Positions 14,918-24,806 are shown, counted from the first letter of the stretch. The stretch: DNA of 38,843 bases from Pseudomonadota bacterium (GCA_026399515.1 JAPLQT010000037.1:29396-68238); one strand, 5' to 3'. Notes: generated by a model not told the origin, from the sequence alone. A program made the numbers and translations.

Positions 14918-14993
14918 TGGAGCGGCAGAAGAGTCTCGAACTCTCGACCTCAACCTTGGCAAGGTTGCGCTCTACCAACTGAGCTACTGCCGC
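14918..14993 (-). tRNA. tRNA-Gly (GCC)
   Basis: A 76-base tRNA with encoded CCA. Acceptor arms GCGGCAG and CTGCCGC pair. The D-loop AGCTCAGTTGGTAGAGC is typical, the anticodon loop TTGCCAA gives GCC, and the T-loop is TTCGAGA. It follows pgsA by about 60 bases, an arrangement (uvrC-pgsA-tRNA-Gly-tRNA-Cys) common in proteobacteria. Confidence 0.95.
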
Positions 14994-15053
14994 AAGACAG
15001 CCGCGAATTATAGCCAGTTCATTGTCTGTGTCAACTTTCGACAGCGCATTTTC

Positions 15054-15635
15054 TCATTTGCTGCGCAGCGAAATTTCCGGCCAGGCCATTCTCAAGTAAT
15101 AGACCATCGACCATAAGGTCAGCACGGCGGCGGCCATGATCAGCCAATCGCCGAGCCATAGCATGCTGACCCCGTAGATGGCATCTTCGTAAAGCAACAA
15201 CGGGATGGCGATCATCTGGGCCGTGGTCTTGATCTTGCCGATAAAGGACACCGCAATGCTTCTGGCCGCGCCGATCTTCGCCATCCATTCGCGCAAGGCT
15301 GAAATCGCGATTTCACGGCCGATGATGATGAAAGCGATGATCGCGTCGGTGCGTTCCAGTTGCACCAGCACCAGCAGTGCCGCTGCCACCATCAGCTTGT
15401 CGGCAACCGGGTCGAGGAAGGCGCCGAAAGCCGATGTCTGTCCCAGTTTTCGGGCGATCCAGCCATCGAACCAGTCGGTGACCGCCGCGATGACGAAAAT
15501 CACGGTTGCGGCGAGGTTCTGTTCGGGGGGTGACAGCCATTGTGGCGCGTAGAACACGCCCACAAACAAGGGGATCAGGAGGATGCGTGCCCAGGTCAGC
15601 AGATTCGGTATGTTGAGCGGCATCGTCGTGGTCAA
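15054..15635 (-). CDS. pgsA: CDP-diacylglycerol-glycerol-3-phosphate 3-phosphatidyltransferase
   Basis: A 193-residue inner-membrane enzyme that makes phosphatidylglycerol phosphate, the committed step to phosphatidylglycerol and cardiolipin. The CDP-alcohol phosphotransferase motif D-G-x2-A-R-x8-G-x3-D-x3-D is complete: FDGWIARKLGQTSAFGAFLD then PVAD near residues 55-78. Four or more hydrophobic helices are visible. The chosen start is TTG 15635 because CGGAG lies four bases upstream; the in-frame ATG at 15623 is 16 bases from that site. The gene follows uvrC by 15 bases and is probably co-transcribed with it and the downstream tRNAs. Confidence 0.93.
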   Translation of the reverse strand: MTTTMPLNIPNLLTWARILLIPLFVGVFYAPQWLSPPEQNLAATVIFVIAAVTDWFDGWIARKLGQTSAFGAFLDPVADKLMVAAALLVLVQLERTDAIIAFIIIGREIAISALREWMAKIGAARSIAVSFIGKIKTTAQMIAIPLLLYEDAIYGVSMLWLGDWLIMAAAVLTLWSMVYYLRMAWPEISLRSK

Positions 15636-15650
15636 AAAACTCCGTATGTA

Positions 15651-17414
15651 TCAATGTAATTCATGGTGTATCACTTCCGCCAAGGCCCGGCTGATGCCTT
15701 CGACGCGGCAAAGATCCTCGACGGTCGCAGCCGCAACGCCCTGCAAGCCGCCAAAGTGGGCCAGCAGATTACGCCGCCGCGTCGGGCCGATCCGCCCCAT
15801 TATGGCAAAACGATGCGCCTCATCGCGAATTTCCTGTATCAAATGCAGGGCCGGATGGTTTGCCGGCAATTTTACCGGTTCCGCACTCTGGCCGACGAGT
15901 AATGTTTCGAGGCCGGGGCGACGCCCTTCTCCCTTGGCGACCCCGATACTGGCGAGGTGCTGGAGGCCGAGTTCGGCGAGTACCGAATGGGCGATACCCA
16001 GTTGCCCTTTTCCGCCATCGATCAGGATCAGATCGGGCGCCACGGCTTCTCCCGTCGCCACCTTTTCATAGCGCCGCGTCAAGTCCTGGCGCATGGCGGC
16101 ATAATCGTCGCCAGGCTGGATTCCCGAAATGTTGAACCGGCGATATTCGCTTTTCTTCATCGCCCCGGCGACGCACACGACGCACGATGCCACCGTACCC
16201 TCTCCTTGCGTGTGGCTGATGTCGAAACACTCGATCCGCATGGGCGGGTCGGAAAGATCCAGGGCATCGCGCAACGCATCGAGCCGCAGGCGTGCGCCCG
16301 AGGCGGCATGGCGACGCGCGTCGATCGCCAGCCGGGCATTGTTCTCGGCCATTTCCAGCCAGGCGCGCTCCCTCTCGTTGCGCGGAAGACCCACCACGGT
16401 CTTCTTCCCGGCACCCTCGAATACCGCGGCGCTGGCCAGAGTGACATCATGGTTGAAGATCAACCGGGCGGGAGCCGGGTGATCCAGGTAGTGCTGATCG
16501 ATGAAAGCCAGCAGGCCTTCGGCCGCATCGCAATCATCGACTCCATGGGGAAAGTGCGCGCGGTCGCCAAGATGCAGACCGCCGCGCACCATGGCGAGAT
16601 TGACGCAGAACCCCTCGGGCATCGCCACGGCCGCGATGATATCGGCGTCCTCCTCACCGGTACTGCTGACGTATTGTCGATGCAATACCGCTTGAAGGGC
16701 GCGGACCTGGTCGCGAAGCGCCGCGGCTTCCTCGAATTCGAGGCTCTCGGCGGCTTTTTGCATGGCCGATGACAGACGCTCGATCACCTCGCTGTGGCGG
16801 CCGGATAGAAACAGCTCGGCCAGACGCACGTCAGCGGCATAAGCGTCGTTCGATATCAGGCCGACACAGGGAGCCTTGCAGCGCTTGATCTGGTGCAACA
16901 GGCAGGGGCGGGAGCGATGGTTGAAGACAGCGTTTTCGCAAGTGCGCAGCAGAAAGGTCTTTTGCAGCAACTGCAGGCTCTCGCGCACCGCGCCGCTGCT
17001 GGGATAGGGTCCGAAGTAGCGGGAGTTCTTGTCGAAACCGCCGCGATGGAAGGCGAGGCGCGGAAAAGCGTCGCCGGTCAGTTTGATGTATGGATACGAC
17101 TTGTCGTCGCGAAAGAGGATGTTGTATTTCGGCGCCAGGCGCTTGATCAAGGTGTTCTCAAGGATCAATGCCTCGGCTTCGGAACGGGTCGCGGTGATGT
17201 CGACTCGCGCCACCTGCTTCAGCATCAGGGCAATGCGCGGACTCTGAGCGGTCTTTTGGAAGTAGGAACTGACGCGTTTCTTGAGGTCCTTTGCCTTGCC
17301 GACATACAGCACATCGCCGCCGGCATCATGCATGCGGTACACGCCCGGCTCGTCCGGCAACGTCGCCAGCAGCGCCTTGGCATCGAAAGGAGCGGTATTA
17401 TCGGAGTCGTTCAA
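15651..17414 (-). CDS. uvrC: UvrABC excinuclease subunit C
   Basis: The 587-residue nuclease of nucleotide excision repair, which cuts on both sides of lesions presented by UvrB. In order: GIY-YIG nuclease (about 20-98, PDEPGVYRMHDAGGDVLYVG), Cys-rich linker (RPCLLHQIKRCKAPC), UVR domain (SLEFEEAAALRDQVRALQ), RNase H-like nuclease (MRIECFDISHTQGEGTVAS, LILIDGGKGQL) and a C-terminal helix-hairpin-helix (HFGGLQGVAAATVEDLCRVE). Length is close to the family's ~600. No ATG precedes the conserved start, so TTG 17414 is used. It overlaps the end of the uracil-DNA glycosylase gene by 17 bases, which suggests coupling of two repair genes. Confidence 0.95.
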   Translation of the reverse strand: MNDSDNTAPFDAKALLATLPDEPGVYRMHDAGGDVLYVGKAKDLKKRVSSYFQKTAQSPRIALMLKQVARVDITATRSEAEALILENTLIKRLAPKYNILFRDDKSYPYIKLTGDAFPRLAFHRGGFDKNSRYFGPYPSSGAVRESLQLLQKTFLLRTCENAVFNHRSRPCLLHQIKRCKAPCVGLISNDAYAADVRLAELFLSGRHSEVIERLSSAMQKAAESLEFEEAAALRDQVRALQAVLHRQYVSSTGEEDADIIAAVAMPEGFCVNLAMVRGGLHLGDRAHFPHGVDDCDAAEGLLAFIDQHYLDHPAPARLIFNHDVTLASAAVFEGAGKKTVVGLPRNERERAWLEMAENNARLAIDARRHAASGARLRLDALRDALDLSDPPMRIECFDISHTQGEGTVASCVVCVAGAMKKSEYRRFNISGIQPGDDYAAMRQDLTRRYEKVATGEAVAPDLILIDGGKGQLGIAHSVLAELGLQHLASIGVAKGEGRRPGLETLLVGQSAEPVKLPANHPALHLIQEIRDEAHRFAIMGRIGPTRRRNLLAHFGGLQGVAAATVEDLCRVEGISRALAEVIHHELH

Positions 17415-18063
17415 GTTCGCTGCGGACGGAAACGAAAATCTCGGCGAAGCTATCGGCGGTCAGCCGGCGCGTCTGGGTGTTGTAACGACTGCAATGATAG
17501 CTGTCGATCAGGATACGCTGCCCCATGCCGATAGCCGGAAGTTCATGTCGGGCGCCATGGGCAAAAGTGTAGTCACCAAGTTTCAACTTCTGCGCCATCA
17601 GCACGGACTTGTGGGCAATGCCGCCCAGCGCCAGGATCACGCGGATTTCGGGCGAATGATCCAACTCCTCGGCGAGAAACCGGTTGCAGGTACGAATCTC
17701 CGCCGGCTCGGGCTTGTTCCGCGGCGGCAGGCATTTGACCGCATTGGTGATGCGGCAGTCATTCAATTCGAGGCCGTCGTCGGCGCTGACCGATACGGCG
17801 CGGCTGGAAAAACCAAATCGATGCAGCATCTGATACAAGAGTATCCCGGCATGGTCGCCGGTGAACGGCCGGCCGCTGCGGTTAGCCCCATGCATCCCGG
17901 GAGCAAGGCCGACGACCAGGAGGCGCGCCTTGGGATCGCCGAACGGGGCCACCGGAAGGGCATGGTAGGTGGGATATTGCTGCCTTATATCCGCAAGGAA
18001 CTCTGCCAATCGCGGGCAAGCGGTGCATGCGGCAAGGGTCTCGGAACTAGAGAAAGAGCGCAT
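17398..18063 (-). CDS. Family 5 (UdgB-type) uracil-DNA glycosylase
   Basis: A 221-residue base-excision repair enzyme that removes uracil, and in this family also other deaminated bases, from DNA. The family 5 motif is GLAPGMHGANRSGRPFTGD (about 52-70). Cysteines CTACPRLAEF (C13, C16) and a later pair in VKCLPPRNKPEPAEIRTC would hold the [4Fe-4S] cluster. The second active-site motif appears as SYHCSRYNTQTRRLT, where Cys-Ser replaces the more common residues after His. It runs into uvrC with a 17-base overlap. It diverges from earP, 118 bases away; that gap shows no strong promoter to the eye. Confidence 0.85.
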   Translation of the reverse strand: MRSFSSSETLAACTACPRLAEFLADIRQQYPTYHALPVAPFGDPKARLLVVGLAPGMHGANRSGRPFTGDHAGILLYQMLHRFGFSSRAVSVSADDGLELNDCRITNAVKCLPPRNKPEPAEIRTCNRFLAEELDHSPEIRVILALGGIAHKSVLMAQKLKLGDYTFAHGARHELPAIGMGQRILIDSYHCSRYNTQTRRLTADSFAEIFVSVRSELERLR

Positions 18064-18181
18064 CAGGAATTATTCGCAAGACTTGGAAGAGAGCGAGCTT
18101 GAGTCATCGGGTTCATGAACAGGTGAGTTTATTTGGATTCAGGGTAGGATTCTGGCTTCATCCAATCGTCCTTGTCCAGCG

Positions 18182-19321
18182 ATGCGCGGCAAAAACTGGG
18201 ATATTTTCTGTACTGTCGTCGATAATTTCGGCGACATCGGTGTCTGTTGGCGGCTGGCGCGACAGCTCGCCGCAGAACACAACATGCAAGTGCGGCTGTG
18301 GGTGGACGATCTCTACAGTTTGCACCGGTTTTGTCCCGAGATCCAGGTGTCCTCCGAGGAGCAAGCGCAGCGCGGTGTCCTGGTCCGCCATTGGGTGACG
18401 CCATTTCCACGTTCTGAAATCGCCGATGTCGTGATCGAGGCCTTTGCCTGCGAATTGCCCGACAGTTATCTCGCGGCCATGGCTGAGAGTCCCCGGAAAC
18501 CGGTCTGGATCAATCTCGAATATCTTAGCGCCCAGGATTGGGTCGGCAACTGTCACGGCCTTCCCTCGCCTCACCCCTCGCTGCCATTGACCAAGTATTT
18601 CTTTTTTCCGGGCTTCGTGGAGAAAAGCGGCGGTCTGCTGCGTGAGGCTCGGCTCGTGCAGCGACGCGATGCCTGCCGGGCCGAACCTGCGGCCGGCTGG
18701 CACGGCCTCGGCTTGCCGCCCTCCGGGCCGGAAGAAACCAGCGTATCGATGTTTTGTTATGAGAACCCGGCCCTGCCTGAATTGCTGGATGCCTGGGCTG
18801 CGGGTGAGGTGCGGGTACGCTGCCTGATTCCCGAGGGTAAGGCCCTGATACAGACTGCTGCACACCTCGGACATCCACCGTTTCAAGTGGGCGTATCGTT
18901 CCAGCGAGGCAATCTGACCTTGTACGCCCTGCCCTTCCTTTCCCAGGACGATTACGACCGGCTGTTGTGGTTGTGCGACCTGAATTTCGTCCGTGGCGAG
19001 GATTCCTTTGTGCGCGCCCAGTGGGCGGCGCAGCCCATGGTATGGCACATTTACTCTCAGCAAGATGCCGCCCATATCGCCAAGCTCGACGCATTTCTCG
19101 CGCTGTATTGCGAAACCCTGCCGGCCCCCGCTTCGCTGGCCTGCCGCGACTTCTGGATGGCCTGGAATCGCGGCGAGGGTGCCACGGTGGCAGCGGCGTG
19201 GCAGGCATTTTGGCGGATACAGCCCGATTTGAAGATACATGCGGCGCACTGGTCGAGGCAATTGTGCGGACAAGCAGATCTGGCTCAACAACTGGTGCGT
19301 TTCAGCGAAAATTTGCTATAA
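18182..19321 (+). CDS. earP: EF-P arginine rhamnosyltransferase EarP
   Basis: A 379-residue GT-B glycosyltransferase that transfers rhamnose from dTDP-rhamnose to Arg32 of elongation factor P, a modification that activates EF-P at polyproline stalls. The N-terminal acceptor-side motif is DNFGDIGVCWRLARQL, with D14 and D18 at the positions of the catalytic aspartates of characterised EarP. The nucleotide-sugar motif FVRGEDSFVRAQW has E273. Length matches the family (~375-385). The ribosome site before ATG 18182 is weak. efp follows 32 bases downstream on the same strand, the standard arrangement. dTDP-rhamnose genes (rml) are not in this window and must be elsewhere. Confidence 0.95.
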   Translation: MRGKNWDIFCTVVDNFGDIGVCWRLARQLAAEHNMQVRLWVDDLYSLHRFCPEIQVSSEEQAQRGVLVRHWVTPFPRSEIADVVIEAFACELPDSYLAAMAESPRKPVWINLEYLSAQDWVGNCHGLPSPHPSLPLTKYFFFPGFVEKSGGLLREARLVQRRDACRAEPAAGWHGLGLPPSGPEETSVSMFCYENPALPELLDAWAAGEVRVRCLIPEGKALIQTAAHLGHPPFQVGVSFQRGNLTLYALPFLSQDDYDRLLWLCDLNFVRGEDSFVRAQWAAQPMVWHIYSQQDAAHIAKLDAFLALYCETLPAPASLACRDFWMAWNRGEGATVAAAWQAFWRIQPDLKIHAAHWSRQLCGQADLAQQLVRFSENLL

Positions 19322-19322
19322 T
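19314..19322 (+). promoter_or_regulatory. Extended -10 promoter for efp
   Basis: TGC-TATAAT is an extended -10 with a perfect hexamer that overlaps the earP stop codon. It would give efp its own transcript with a leader of about 25 bases. No good -35 is visible, which extended -10 promoters tolerate. This would let EF-P, an abundant protein, be expressed above EarP. Confidence 0.5.
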
Positions 19323-19353
19323 TACGGATTAATTTTTTAGCGCAGGACGCAAC

Positions 19354-19911
19354 ATGAAAACAGCACAGGAACTCCGGGTCGGCAATGTCATCATGATAGG
19401 CAGCGAGCCGATGGTAATGCTGAAGGCCGAATACAACAAATCCGGCCGCAATTCGGCCGTGGTCAAGATGAAAATGAAAAACCTGCTCACCGGTTCCGGC
19501 ACGGAATCGGTGTACAAGGCCGACGACAAGTTCGAGTTGGTGATGCTGGACCGCAAGGAAGTGACTTATTCCTACTTTGCCGACCCGGCCTACGTATTCA
19601 TGGACGGCGAATACAACCAGTACGAGATCGATAGCGAAAACATGGGCGACGCCCTGAATTATCTCGAAGACGGAATGGCCTGCGAAGTGGTGTTCTACAA
19701 CGGCAAGGCAATCTCGACGGAATTACCCAACTCCGTGGTTCGCGAAGTGATCTACACCGAACCGGCCGTCAAGGGCGACACCTCCGGAAAAGTCATGAAG
19801 CCGGCCAAGATCAGCACCGGTTTCGAACTGCCGGTTCCGCTCTTCGTCAGCATCGGCGACAAGATCGAGATCGACACCCGCACCGCCGAATACCGCAATC
19901 GCGTGAAGTAA
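19354..19911 (+). CDS. efp: Translation elongation factor P (Arg32, EarP type)
   Basis: A 185-residue, three-domain translation factor that rescues ribosomes stalled on polyproline. The tip of domain I reads [20 protein letters not shown] with Arg at position 32, the residue modified by EarP, in place of the Lys34-type tip of E. coli. The ending [18 protein letters not shown] is canonical. It follows earP directly, which agrees with the Arg-type tip. A strong terminator follows 28 bases after the stop. Confidence 0.97.
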   Translation: MKTAQELRVGNVIMIGSEPMVMLKAEYNKSGRNSAVVKMKMKNLLTGSGTESVYKADDKFELVMLDRKEVTYSYFADPAYVFMDGEYNQYEIDSENMGDALNYLEDGMACEVVFYNGKAISTELPNSVVREVIYTEPAVKGDTSGKVMKPAKISTGFELPVPLFVSIGDKIEIDTRTAEYRNRVK

Positions 19912-19938
19912 TCGGCAACCGCAGGGTGCGAAACCAAG

Positions 19939-19972
19939 TCAGGGCAGCGAAGGACTAGCTTCGCTGCCCTGA
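19939..19972 (+). terminator. Rho-independent terminator between efp and nagZ
   Basis: TCAGGGCAGCGAAG and CTTCGCTGCCCTGA form a perfect 14-bp stem with a six-base loop, followed by TCTTTTC. It sits between the convergent efp and nagZ genes and can probably stop transcription from both sides. Confidence 0.85.
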
Positions 19973-19977
19973 TCTTT

Positions 19978-21006
19978 TCAGGCAGGCAATGCGGCAATGC
20001 TGCGCTGTCCTATTTGATAGTCCGCGTCCGTTTGCAGTTTTTCCAAGTCCCATCCTGCCTGCAAGGGCAACAGGCGCTCAATGCGACGTGCTTTCGCCGG
20101 ATCGGACGCCGGATGCCAGCGCTCCAGCAGCTCACCGACATGATCCGGCGCATTGCACACCAGCAGCATGTCGCAACCCGCCTGCCATGCAGCCTCGGCG
20201 CGCTCGACGATGCCGCCGGCGACGCTGGCGCCTTGCATCGACAAGTCGTCGCTGAAAATGACCCCGTCGAATTTGAACTCCTCGCGCAGCATCTTCAGCC
20301 ACAGGCTTGAGAAGCCGGCCGGGCGGCTATCCACCCGCGGGTAGATGACATGGGCCGGCATAACGCCGTCGAGCTTGAGTTGGCGATACGGCGCCATATC
20401 CTCGGCCATATCGACGAGACTGCGCTCATCCACCGGGATAGCCACGTGTGAATCGGCCGCGACATAGCCGTGGCCGGGGAAATGCTTGCCGCAGGCCGCC
20501 ATGCCGGCCCGGTGCAGGCCTGCGATCAGTGCGCCGGCCAGGTCGACGACACCGGCGGGATCGCGGTGAAATGCCCGCTCGCCAATGACTGCACTACGGC
20601 CGTAATCGAGATCGAGTACCGGGGTGAAGGACAGGTCGACTCCCCGCGCGCGCAATTCGGCGGCCAGTACATAGCCGATGCCGCGGGCCGCCTTCCGCGC
20701 GGCGGCGCTATCCTTGTCCCACAGATCGCCCAGGCGGTGCATGCTTGGCAACTGGGTGAAACCATCGCGGAAGCGTTGCACCCGGCCTCCTTCGTGATCC
20801 ACCGCAATCGGCAGGCGTGGGGTGCGTAAGCCATGAATCTCGGCGCACAGCCTGGCAAGTTGACCCGGCGACGCATAATTGCGGGAGAACAGGATCACGC
20901 CGCCGACTAAAGGATGACACAGGCGCTCTCGGTCCAAGGTGGCCAACTCCGTTCCGGCGATGTCGATCATCAACGAGCCCAGGGGAAGATCGATAAGGCG
21001 GGTCAT
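19978..21006 (-). CDS. nagZ: Beta-N-acetylhexosaminidase (peptidoglycan recycling)
   Basis: A 342-residue cytoplasmic family 3 glycoside hydrolase that removes N-acetylglucosamine from anhydro-muropeptides during cell-wall recycling. Motifs: [13 protein letters not shown] (about 67-79), the catalytic loop [10 protein letters not shown] with KHFPGHG at 174-180, and [14 protein letters not shown] carrying the nucleophile Asp. The length fits the short Gram-negative NagZ. The ATG at 21006 overlaps the acpS stop as ATGA, so it is translationally coupled. It is the last gene of the long minus-strand block that begins with rpoE. Confidence 0.94.
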   Translation of the reverse strand: MTRLIDLPLGSLMIDIAGTELATLDRERLCHPLVGGVILFSRNYASPGQLARLCAEIHGLRTPRLPIAVDHEGGRVQRFRDGFTQLPSMHRLGDLWDKDSAAARKAARGIGYVLAAELRARGVDLSFTPVLDLDYGRSAVIGERAFHRDPAGVVDLAGALIAGLHRAGMAACGKHFPGHGYVAADSHVAIPVDERSLVDMAEDMAPYRQLKLDGVMPAHVIYPRVDSRPAGFSSLWLKMLREEFKFDGVIFSDDLSMQGASVAGGIVERAEAAWQAGCDMLLVCNAPDHVGELLERWHPASDPAKARRIERLLPLQAGWDLEKLQTDADYQIGQRSIAALPA

Positions 21007-21380
21007 GCTTGCTCCAAAATGACAAAGGCGATGGCATGGTCTTGCTCATCGCTCATGGAAAGATGGGCTGTCAGGCCACGCTCGGACAAATGCCCATCCA
21101 GGGTTGGCGCAAACTCGAATACGGGCTTGCCCAGTGCGTCATGCGCTACCGCAATCGCCGGCAGCAGCGCCGGGGCACGCACGCCCGTGCCGAGCGCCTT
21201 GCCGAAGGCCTCCTTGGCGGCAAAGCGCTTGGCAAGGAAACGCGCAGGCATGATAGCCTTTCGACAGGCCTCGCGTTCGCTGGGCGCCAGAAGCTTCTCC
21301 AATGCTCTTTCTCCGTGGCGACGATACAACTCGGCCATGCGCGCCACGGCGACGATATCGGTGCCAATACCGTAGATCAT
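21003..21380 (-). CDS. acpS: Holo-[acyl-carrier-protein] synthase
   Basis: A 125-residue enzyme that transfers 4'-phosphopantetheine from CoA to the serine of acyl carrier protein. The start [15 protein letters not shown] contains the metal-binding Asp8, and [19 protein letters not shown] is the second family motif. The ATG at 21380 overlaps the pdxJ stop as ATGA; the open frame runs further upstream but without conserved sequence. Its substrate AcpP is encoded at 34949-35188. Confidence 0.94.
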   Translation of the reverse strand: MIYGIGTDIVAVARMAELYRRHGERALEKLLAPSEREACRKAIMPARFLAKRFAAKEAFGKALGTGVRAPALLPAIAVAHDALGKPVFEFAPTLDGHLSERGLTAHLSMSDEQDHAIAFVILEQA

Positions 21381-22111
21381 GGTTCGCGCGCCAGCAACAT
21401 CAGTCGCTTCATCTCCCGGATGGCGTTCTCCCAACCCATGAAGATCGCCTCCGCGACCAGAGCATGGCCGATGTTCAGTTCGGAGATTTCGGAAATGGCG
21501 GCGATGGCGTCGACATTGCCGAAGTGCAGCCCGTGCCCGGCATTCACCTTGAGGCCGATCTGGTGTCCGTAGGCGGCGGCGTTACGGATGCGCGCCAGTT
21601 CCTGGTCCTGCGCCGCTCCTGCAATTGCATCTGCATAACGTCCAGTGTGCAATTCGACCACGGGAGCGCCTGCGGCCAGAGCGGCATCGAGTTGAGCCGC
21701 CTCCGGGTCGATGAACAGGGATACGCGAATACCCACGGATGAAAGGCGGCGACAGGCGGTAGCGACCTCGGCGAGATGGCCCGCGACATCCAGTCCTCCC
21801 TCGGTGGTCAACTCCTGGCGGCGCTCAGGGACCAGGCAGACATCTTGCGGGCGGATGCGGCAAGCGAAGGCGAGCATTTCCTCGGTGATCGCCGATTCAA
21901 GATTCATGCGGGTCGTTAATCGCTGCCGCAGGATCTCGACATCGCGATCCTGGATATGGCGCCTATCTTCCCGCAAGTGCAAAGTGATCGCGTCGGCGCC
22001 GCACTTCTCCGCCAGCAAGGCTGCCTCCACCGGATCGGGATAGCTGGTGCCGCGCGCCTGACGCAAGGTGGCGATGTGGTCGATGTTGACGCCGAGTTCC
22101 AGTGCTGCCAT
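21377..22111 (-). CDS. pdxJ: Pyridoxine 5'-phosphate synthase
   Basis: A 244-residue TIM-barrel enzyme that condenses 3-amino-2-oxopropyl phosphate with 1-deoxyxylulose 5-phosphate in DXP-dependent vitamin B6 synthesis. Motifs: [20 protein letters not shown] at the start, [30 protein letters not shown], and [13 protein letters not shown]. The start is ATG 22111, whose first base is the last base of the recO stop (TGATG), with GGAG six bases upstream. Supply of PLP is relevant to the PLP enzymes at the left of the window, but there is no evidence of co-regulation. Confidence 0.95.
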   Translation of the reverse strand: MAALELGVNIDHIATLRQARGTSYPDPVEAALLAEKCGADAITLHLREDRRHIQDRDVEILRQRLTTRMNLESAITEEMLAFACRIRPQDVCLVPERRQELTTEGGLDVAGHLAEVATACRRLSSVGIRVSLFIDPEAAQLDAALAAGAPVVELHTGRYADAIAGAAQDQELARIRNAAAYGHQIGLKVNAGHGLHFGNVDAIAAISEISELNIGHALVAEAIFMGWENAIREMKRLMLLAREP

Positions 22112-22857
22112 CACAACTCCTGCAATTCCATGAACACCCGCCGCGACTGCAAAGGCTGTCCGGCCAGATGGTGGTTGATCAGCATGCGCATCAGGGCCTT
22201 GCTCTCGGCAAGGGTACGCGGGTCGGCGTAGTCATTGCGCGCCAGATCCAGCAAGGTCTTGCCCCGGATGGTCTGCTTGCGCGATGGATCGTTTTCCGAA
22301 AAGGCATCCGCTTTAACTGGTCCGCTTTCTATCAGGTAATGGTAATTGATATCGGGCAGAACCGCTTCGTCGGTCATGGCTTCCCTTTCCAGCACCAGAC
22401 CATATCCGAGTTCACGCAGCAGCGTCTTCTCGAACAGGCGCAGGCGCGCCGCATGAGACTCGCTGCCGGCTTCAGCCTGTGAAAGTGCTTGCAAGGTCGC
22501 GGCATAGGCTTCAAACAGGGCGCTGTGGGCATCCTCACGCACCAGCAACTTCAGCAGCAATTCGTTCAGATAATAGCCGAGCATCAAGGCAGTACCGCCG
22601 AGCAAGGGCGTGCCACCGAGCCACTCCGCCTTGGCCAGGGTGCGTACTTCGCCGCCACCGAACCAGCCCATTTCAAGGGGCTGGAACGCCTGCAGCACGC
22701 CGCGCAAGGCCGAGCGGGGCCGGCGGGCGCCGCGCGCCAACAGCGGCATGCGGCCATGATCGCGCGAAAACACATCGAGGATCAGGCTCGATTCGCTGTA
22801 AGGATATGAATGCAGGATGTAGGCGACCTGCCCGTCGATGCGCTGCTTGCCGCTCAT
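22111..22857 (-). CDS. recO: DNA repair protein RecO
   Basis: A 248-residue recombination mediator that, with RecR, loads RecA onto SSB-coated DNA. The N-terminal OB fold begins [20 protein letters not shown] and continues [17 protein letters not shown]. The helical region has [20 protein letters not shown] and [15 protein letters not shown]. No Zn-binding Cys set is present, as is usual in this class. It follows era with a short gap of about 24 bases and couples to pdxJ. Confidence 0.93.
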   Translation of the reverse strand: MSGKQRIDGQVAYILHSYPYSESSLILDVFSRDHGRMPLLARGARRPRSALRGVLQAFQPLEMGWFGGGEVRTLAKAEWLGGTPLLGGTALMLGYYLNELLLKLLVREDAHSALFEAYAATLQALSQAEAGSESHAARLRLFEKTLLRELGYGLVLEREAMTDEAVLPDINYHYLIESGPVKADAFSENDPSRKQTIRGKTLLDLARNDYADPRTLAESKALMRMLINHHLAGQPLQSRRVFMELQEL

Positions 22858-22881
22858 GAACGTCCCACCGCGCGCTCCGCC

Positions 22882-23769
22882 TTATTCGTAGCCGAGGCTC
22901 TTCAGAGCGCGCTCGTCGTCGGCCCAGCCGCTCTTCACCTTGACCCAGGTTTCGAGATACACCTTGCCGCCGAACAGTTGTTCCATGTCGCGCCGTGCGT
23001 CGGAGGACATGGTCTTCAGCTTCTCGCCGCCCTTGCCGATCACAATCGACTTGTGCGCCGCCTTGTCGACTATGATCGCGGCGAAAATTCGGCGCAGGCT
23101 GCCTTCCTGCTCGAAGCGCTCGATCTCCACCGCGATGCCGTAGGGCAGCTCCTCGCCAAGATTGCGGAACAGTTTTTCCCGCAAAAGCTCGGCGGCAAGA
23201 AATTTTTCGCTGCGATCGGTGATTTCGTCCTCGCCATACATGGCCGCGGCGACCGGCAGATACTGGCTCACCGCCTTCAGCAACTCTTCGGATCCGCTGC
23301 CGCTCGTGGCGGAGACTGGCACAATTTCGGCGAAAGGATATTCCTGCGCTATTTGGGCGATAAAGGGCAGTAGTTTAGATTTGTCGGCGAGGCGGTCGAT
23401 CTTGTTGATCGCCAGGAGTACGGGCCGTTCTCTCGGCAGCAGCTTGAATATGGCGCGGTCGGAAGGTCCGCAGCGCCCGGCTTCGACGACGCAGATGATG
23501 ACGTCGACGTCCGCCAAAGTCTGGGTCACATTGCGGTTCATGACGCGGTTGAGGGCGCCGGCATGACGCGTCTGGAAGCCCGGCGTATCGACGAAGATAT
23601 ATTGACATGCCGGAGTCGTCAGGATGCCGGTAACCCGGTGCCGCGTGGTCTGGGGTTTTTTCGAGGTGATGCTGATTTTCTGGCCGATCAGTTGGTTCAG
23701 CAAGGTCGACTTGCCGACATTCGGTTGCCCCACAATGGCCAGGGTGCCGGTGCGATACGGCTCTTTCAT
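22882..23769 (-). CDS. era: GTPase Era
   Basis: A 295-residue GTPase that binds the 3' end of 16S rRNA and assists 30S maturation. It has the G1 motif [16 protein letters not shown], the G2 region [12 protein letters not shown]3 FVDTPGF, G4 INKIDRL, and a C-terminal KH domain with [14 protein letters not shown]. Start ATG 23769 overlaps the rnc stop as ATGA; the frame continues upstream inside rnc without family sequence. The rnc-era-recO order is conserved in proteobacteria. Confidence 0.96.
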   Translation of the reverse strand: MKEPYRTGTLAIVGQPNVGKSTLLNQLIGQKISITSKKPQTTRHRVTGILTTPACQYIFVDTPGFQTRHAGALNRVMNRNVTQTLADVDVIICVVEAGRCGPSDRAIFKLLPRERPVLLAINKIDRLADKSKLLPFIAQIAQEYPFAEIVPVSATSGSGSEELLKAVSQYLPVAAAMYGEDEITDRSEKFLAAELLREKLFRNLGEELPYGIAVEIERFEQEGSLRRIFAAIIVDKAAHKSIVIGKGGEKLKTMSSDARRDMEQLFGGKVYLETWVKVKSGWADDERALKSLGYE

Positions 23770-24437
23770 TTTGCGGCAATCAACTGACAGGCTTTGAGCG
23801 CAGCTTCCTGCTCGGCGGCGCGACGACTGGCTCCGCTGCCCAAGGCACGGATATCCAGATCGGGAATGCGGCATTCCACCTCGAACTCCTGCTCATGGGC
23901 CTCGCCGCGCGTGGCTTGCAAGGCATATTGGGGGAGCGGCAGATGCCGTCCCTGAAGCAGCTCTTGCAGCGCGGTCTTGGGATCCTTGTTGGCATGCTGC
24001 GGATCGATTCCGGCGAGCAATGGCTGATAAAGATGAGCGATGACTTCTCGGGCCCGGTCGAACCCGGCATCCAGAAATATCGCGCCGAACAGCGCTTCGA
24101 GCGCATCCGCCAGGATCGAAGGACGTCGAAAGCCCCCGCTTTTCAATTCTCCCTCGCCTAGCCTCAGGCAGTCTCCCAGGGAAAGTTTCCGGGCGATTTC
24201 GAACAAGGTCTCCTGTCTCACCAGGCTTGCGCGCAGACGGGATAGCTCGCCTTCCCGCAGATCGATGAAGCGCTCGAACAGGAGAGCCGCGACAACACAG
24301 TTGAGTATGCTGTCGCCGAGGAATTCAATTCTTTCGTTGTGGGAAGATCCGTGGCTGCGATGAGTCAGTGCTTGCTGGAGCAAGTCACGGCGCGAGAAAG
24401 TGTGGCCGAGTGAGCGTTCCAGCCTGTCAAGTGGCAT
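23766..24437 (-). CDS. rnc: Ribonuclease III
   Basis: A 223-residue double-strand RNA endonuclease for rRNA and mRNA processing. The signature [13 protein letters not shown] holds the catalytic Glu38 and Asp42, [16 protein letters not shown] the second pair of acidic residues, and the last ~70 residues form a dsRNA-binding domain starting at [20 protein letters not shown]. The stop is three bases from the DUF4845 gene upstream and overlaps era downstream. Confidence 0.96.
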   Translation of the reverse strand: MPLDRLERSLGHTFSRRDLLQQALTHRSHGSSHNERIEFLGDSILNCVVAALLFERFIDLREGELSRLRASLVRQETLFEIARKLSLGDCLRLGEGELKSGGFRRPSILADALEALFGAIFLDAGFDRAREVIAHLYQPLLAGIDPQHANKDPKTALQELLQGRHLPLPQYALQATRGEAHEQEFEVECRIPDLDIRALGSGASRRAAEQEAALKACQLIAAK

Positions 24438-24440
24438 CGA

Positions 24441-24806
24441 TTATTTACTGGAGCCTTCGAAGTCGATCACCAGGCTGACATTGGCGACCAGAGGAATCTT
24501 CTTCGAATAGGCAAACGAAATGATGATCTCGTTGCCTTCCTTGGTTATGTCGAGATCTTCAGACCCCACAGGACTTCCGCCTTCCACTTGACTGCGTTTC
24601 AAGTAGGCGCCGCGTATCTGGGAGACGCTGGACCCGCTTAGGCCCGGATCATGCGCGGTGGCCATGACGTTCTTGATGACAGTGAAATATGCAAGAACAT
24701 CCGGGAACACCTTCATGCCCAGCAGGGCAACGAAGAAGAACAGGCCGCCCCCGACGATCAAAGTCAACAAGCCAACGCCGCGCTGCCGTTTAATGGTTAG
24801 ACTCAT
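24441..24806 (-). CDS. DUF4845 membrane-anchored protein
   Basis: A 121-residue protein with one N-terminal membrane helix (GVGLLTLIVGGGLFFFVALL) and a periplasmic remainder with a DLDITKEGNEIIISFAY segment. It belongs to the DUF4845 family, which is found between lepB and rnc in beta- and gammaproteobacteria; the function is not known. The Arg-Gly-Val-Gly-Leu start loosely resembles pilin-like N-termini. The start is ATG 24806 with GGAG/AGGA upstream, preferred over an in-frame TTG 15 bases earlier. Confidence 0.85.
   Translation of the reverse strand: MSLTIKRQRGVGLLTLIVGGGLFFFVALLGMKVFPDVLAYFTVIKNVMATAHDPGLSGSSVSQIRGAYLKRSQVEGGSPVGSEDLDITKEGNEIIISFAYSKKIPLVANVSLVIDFEGSSK

Noticed and set aside
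14615-15116. Open frames crossing the tRNA genes
   Set aside because: They are translations of tRNA-Cys and tRNA-Gly, which fold perfectly; such frames are a common artefact.
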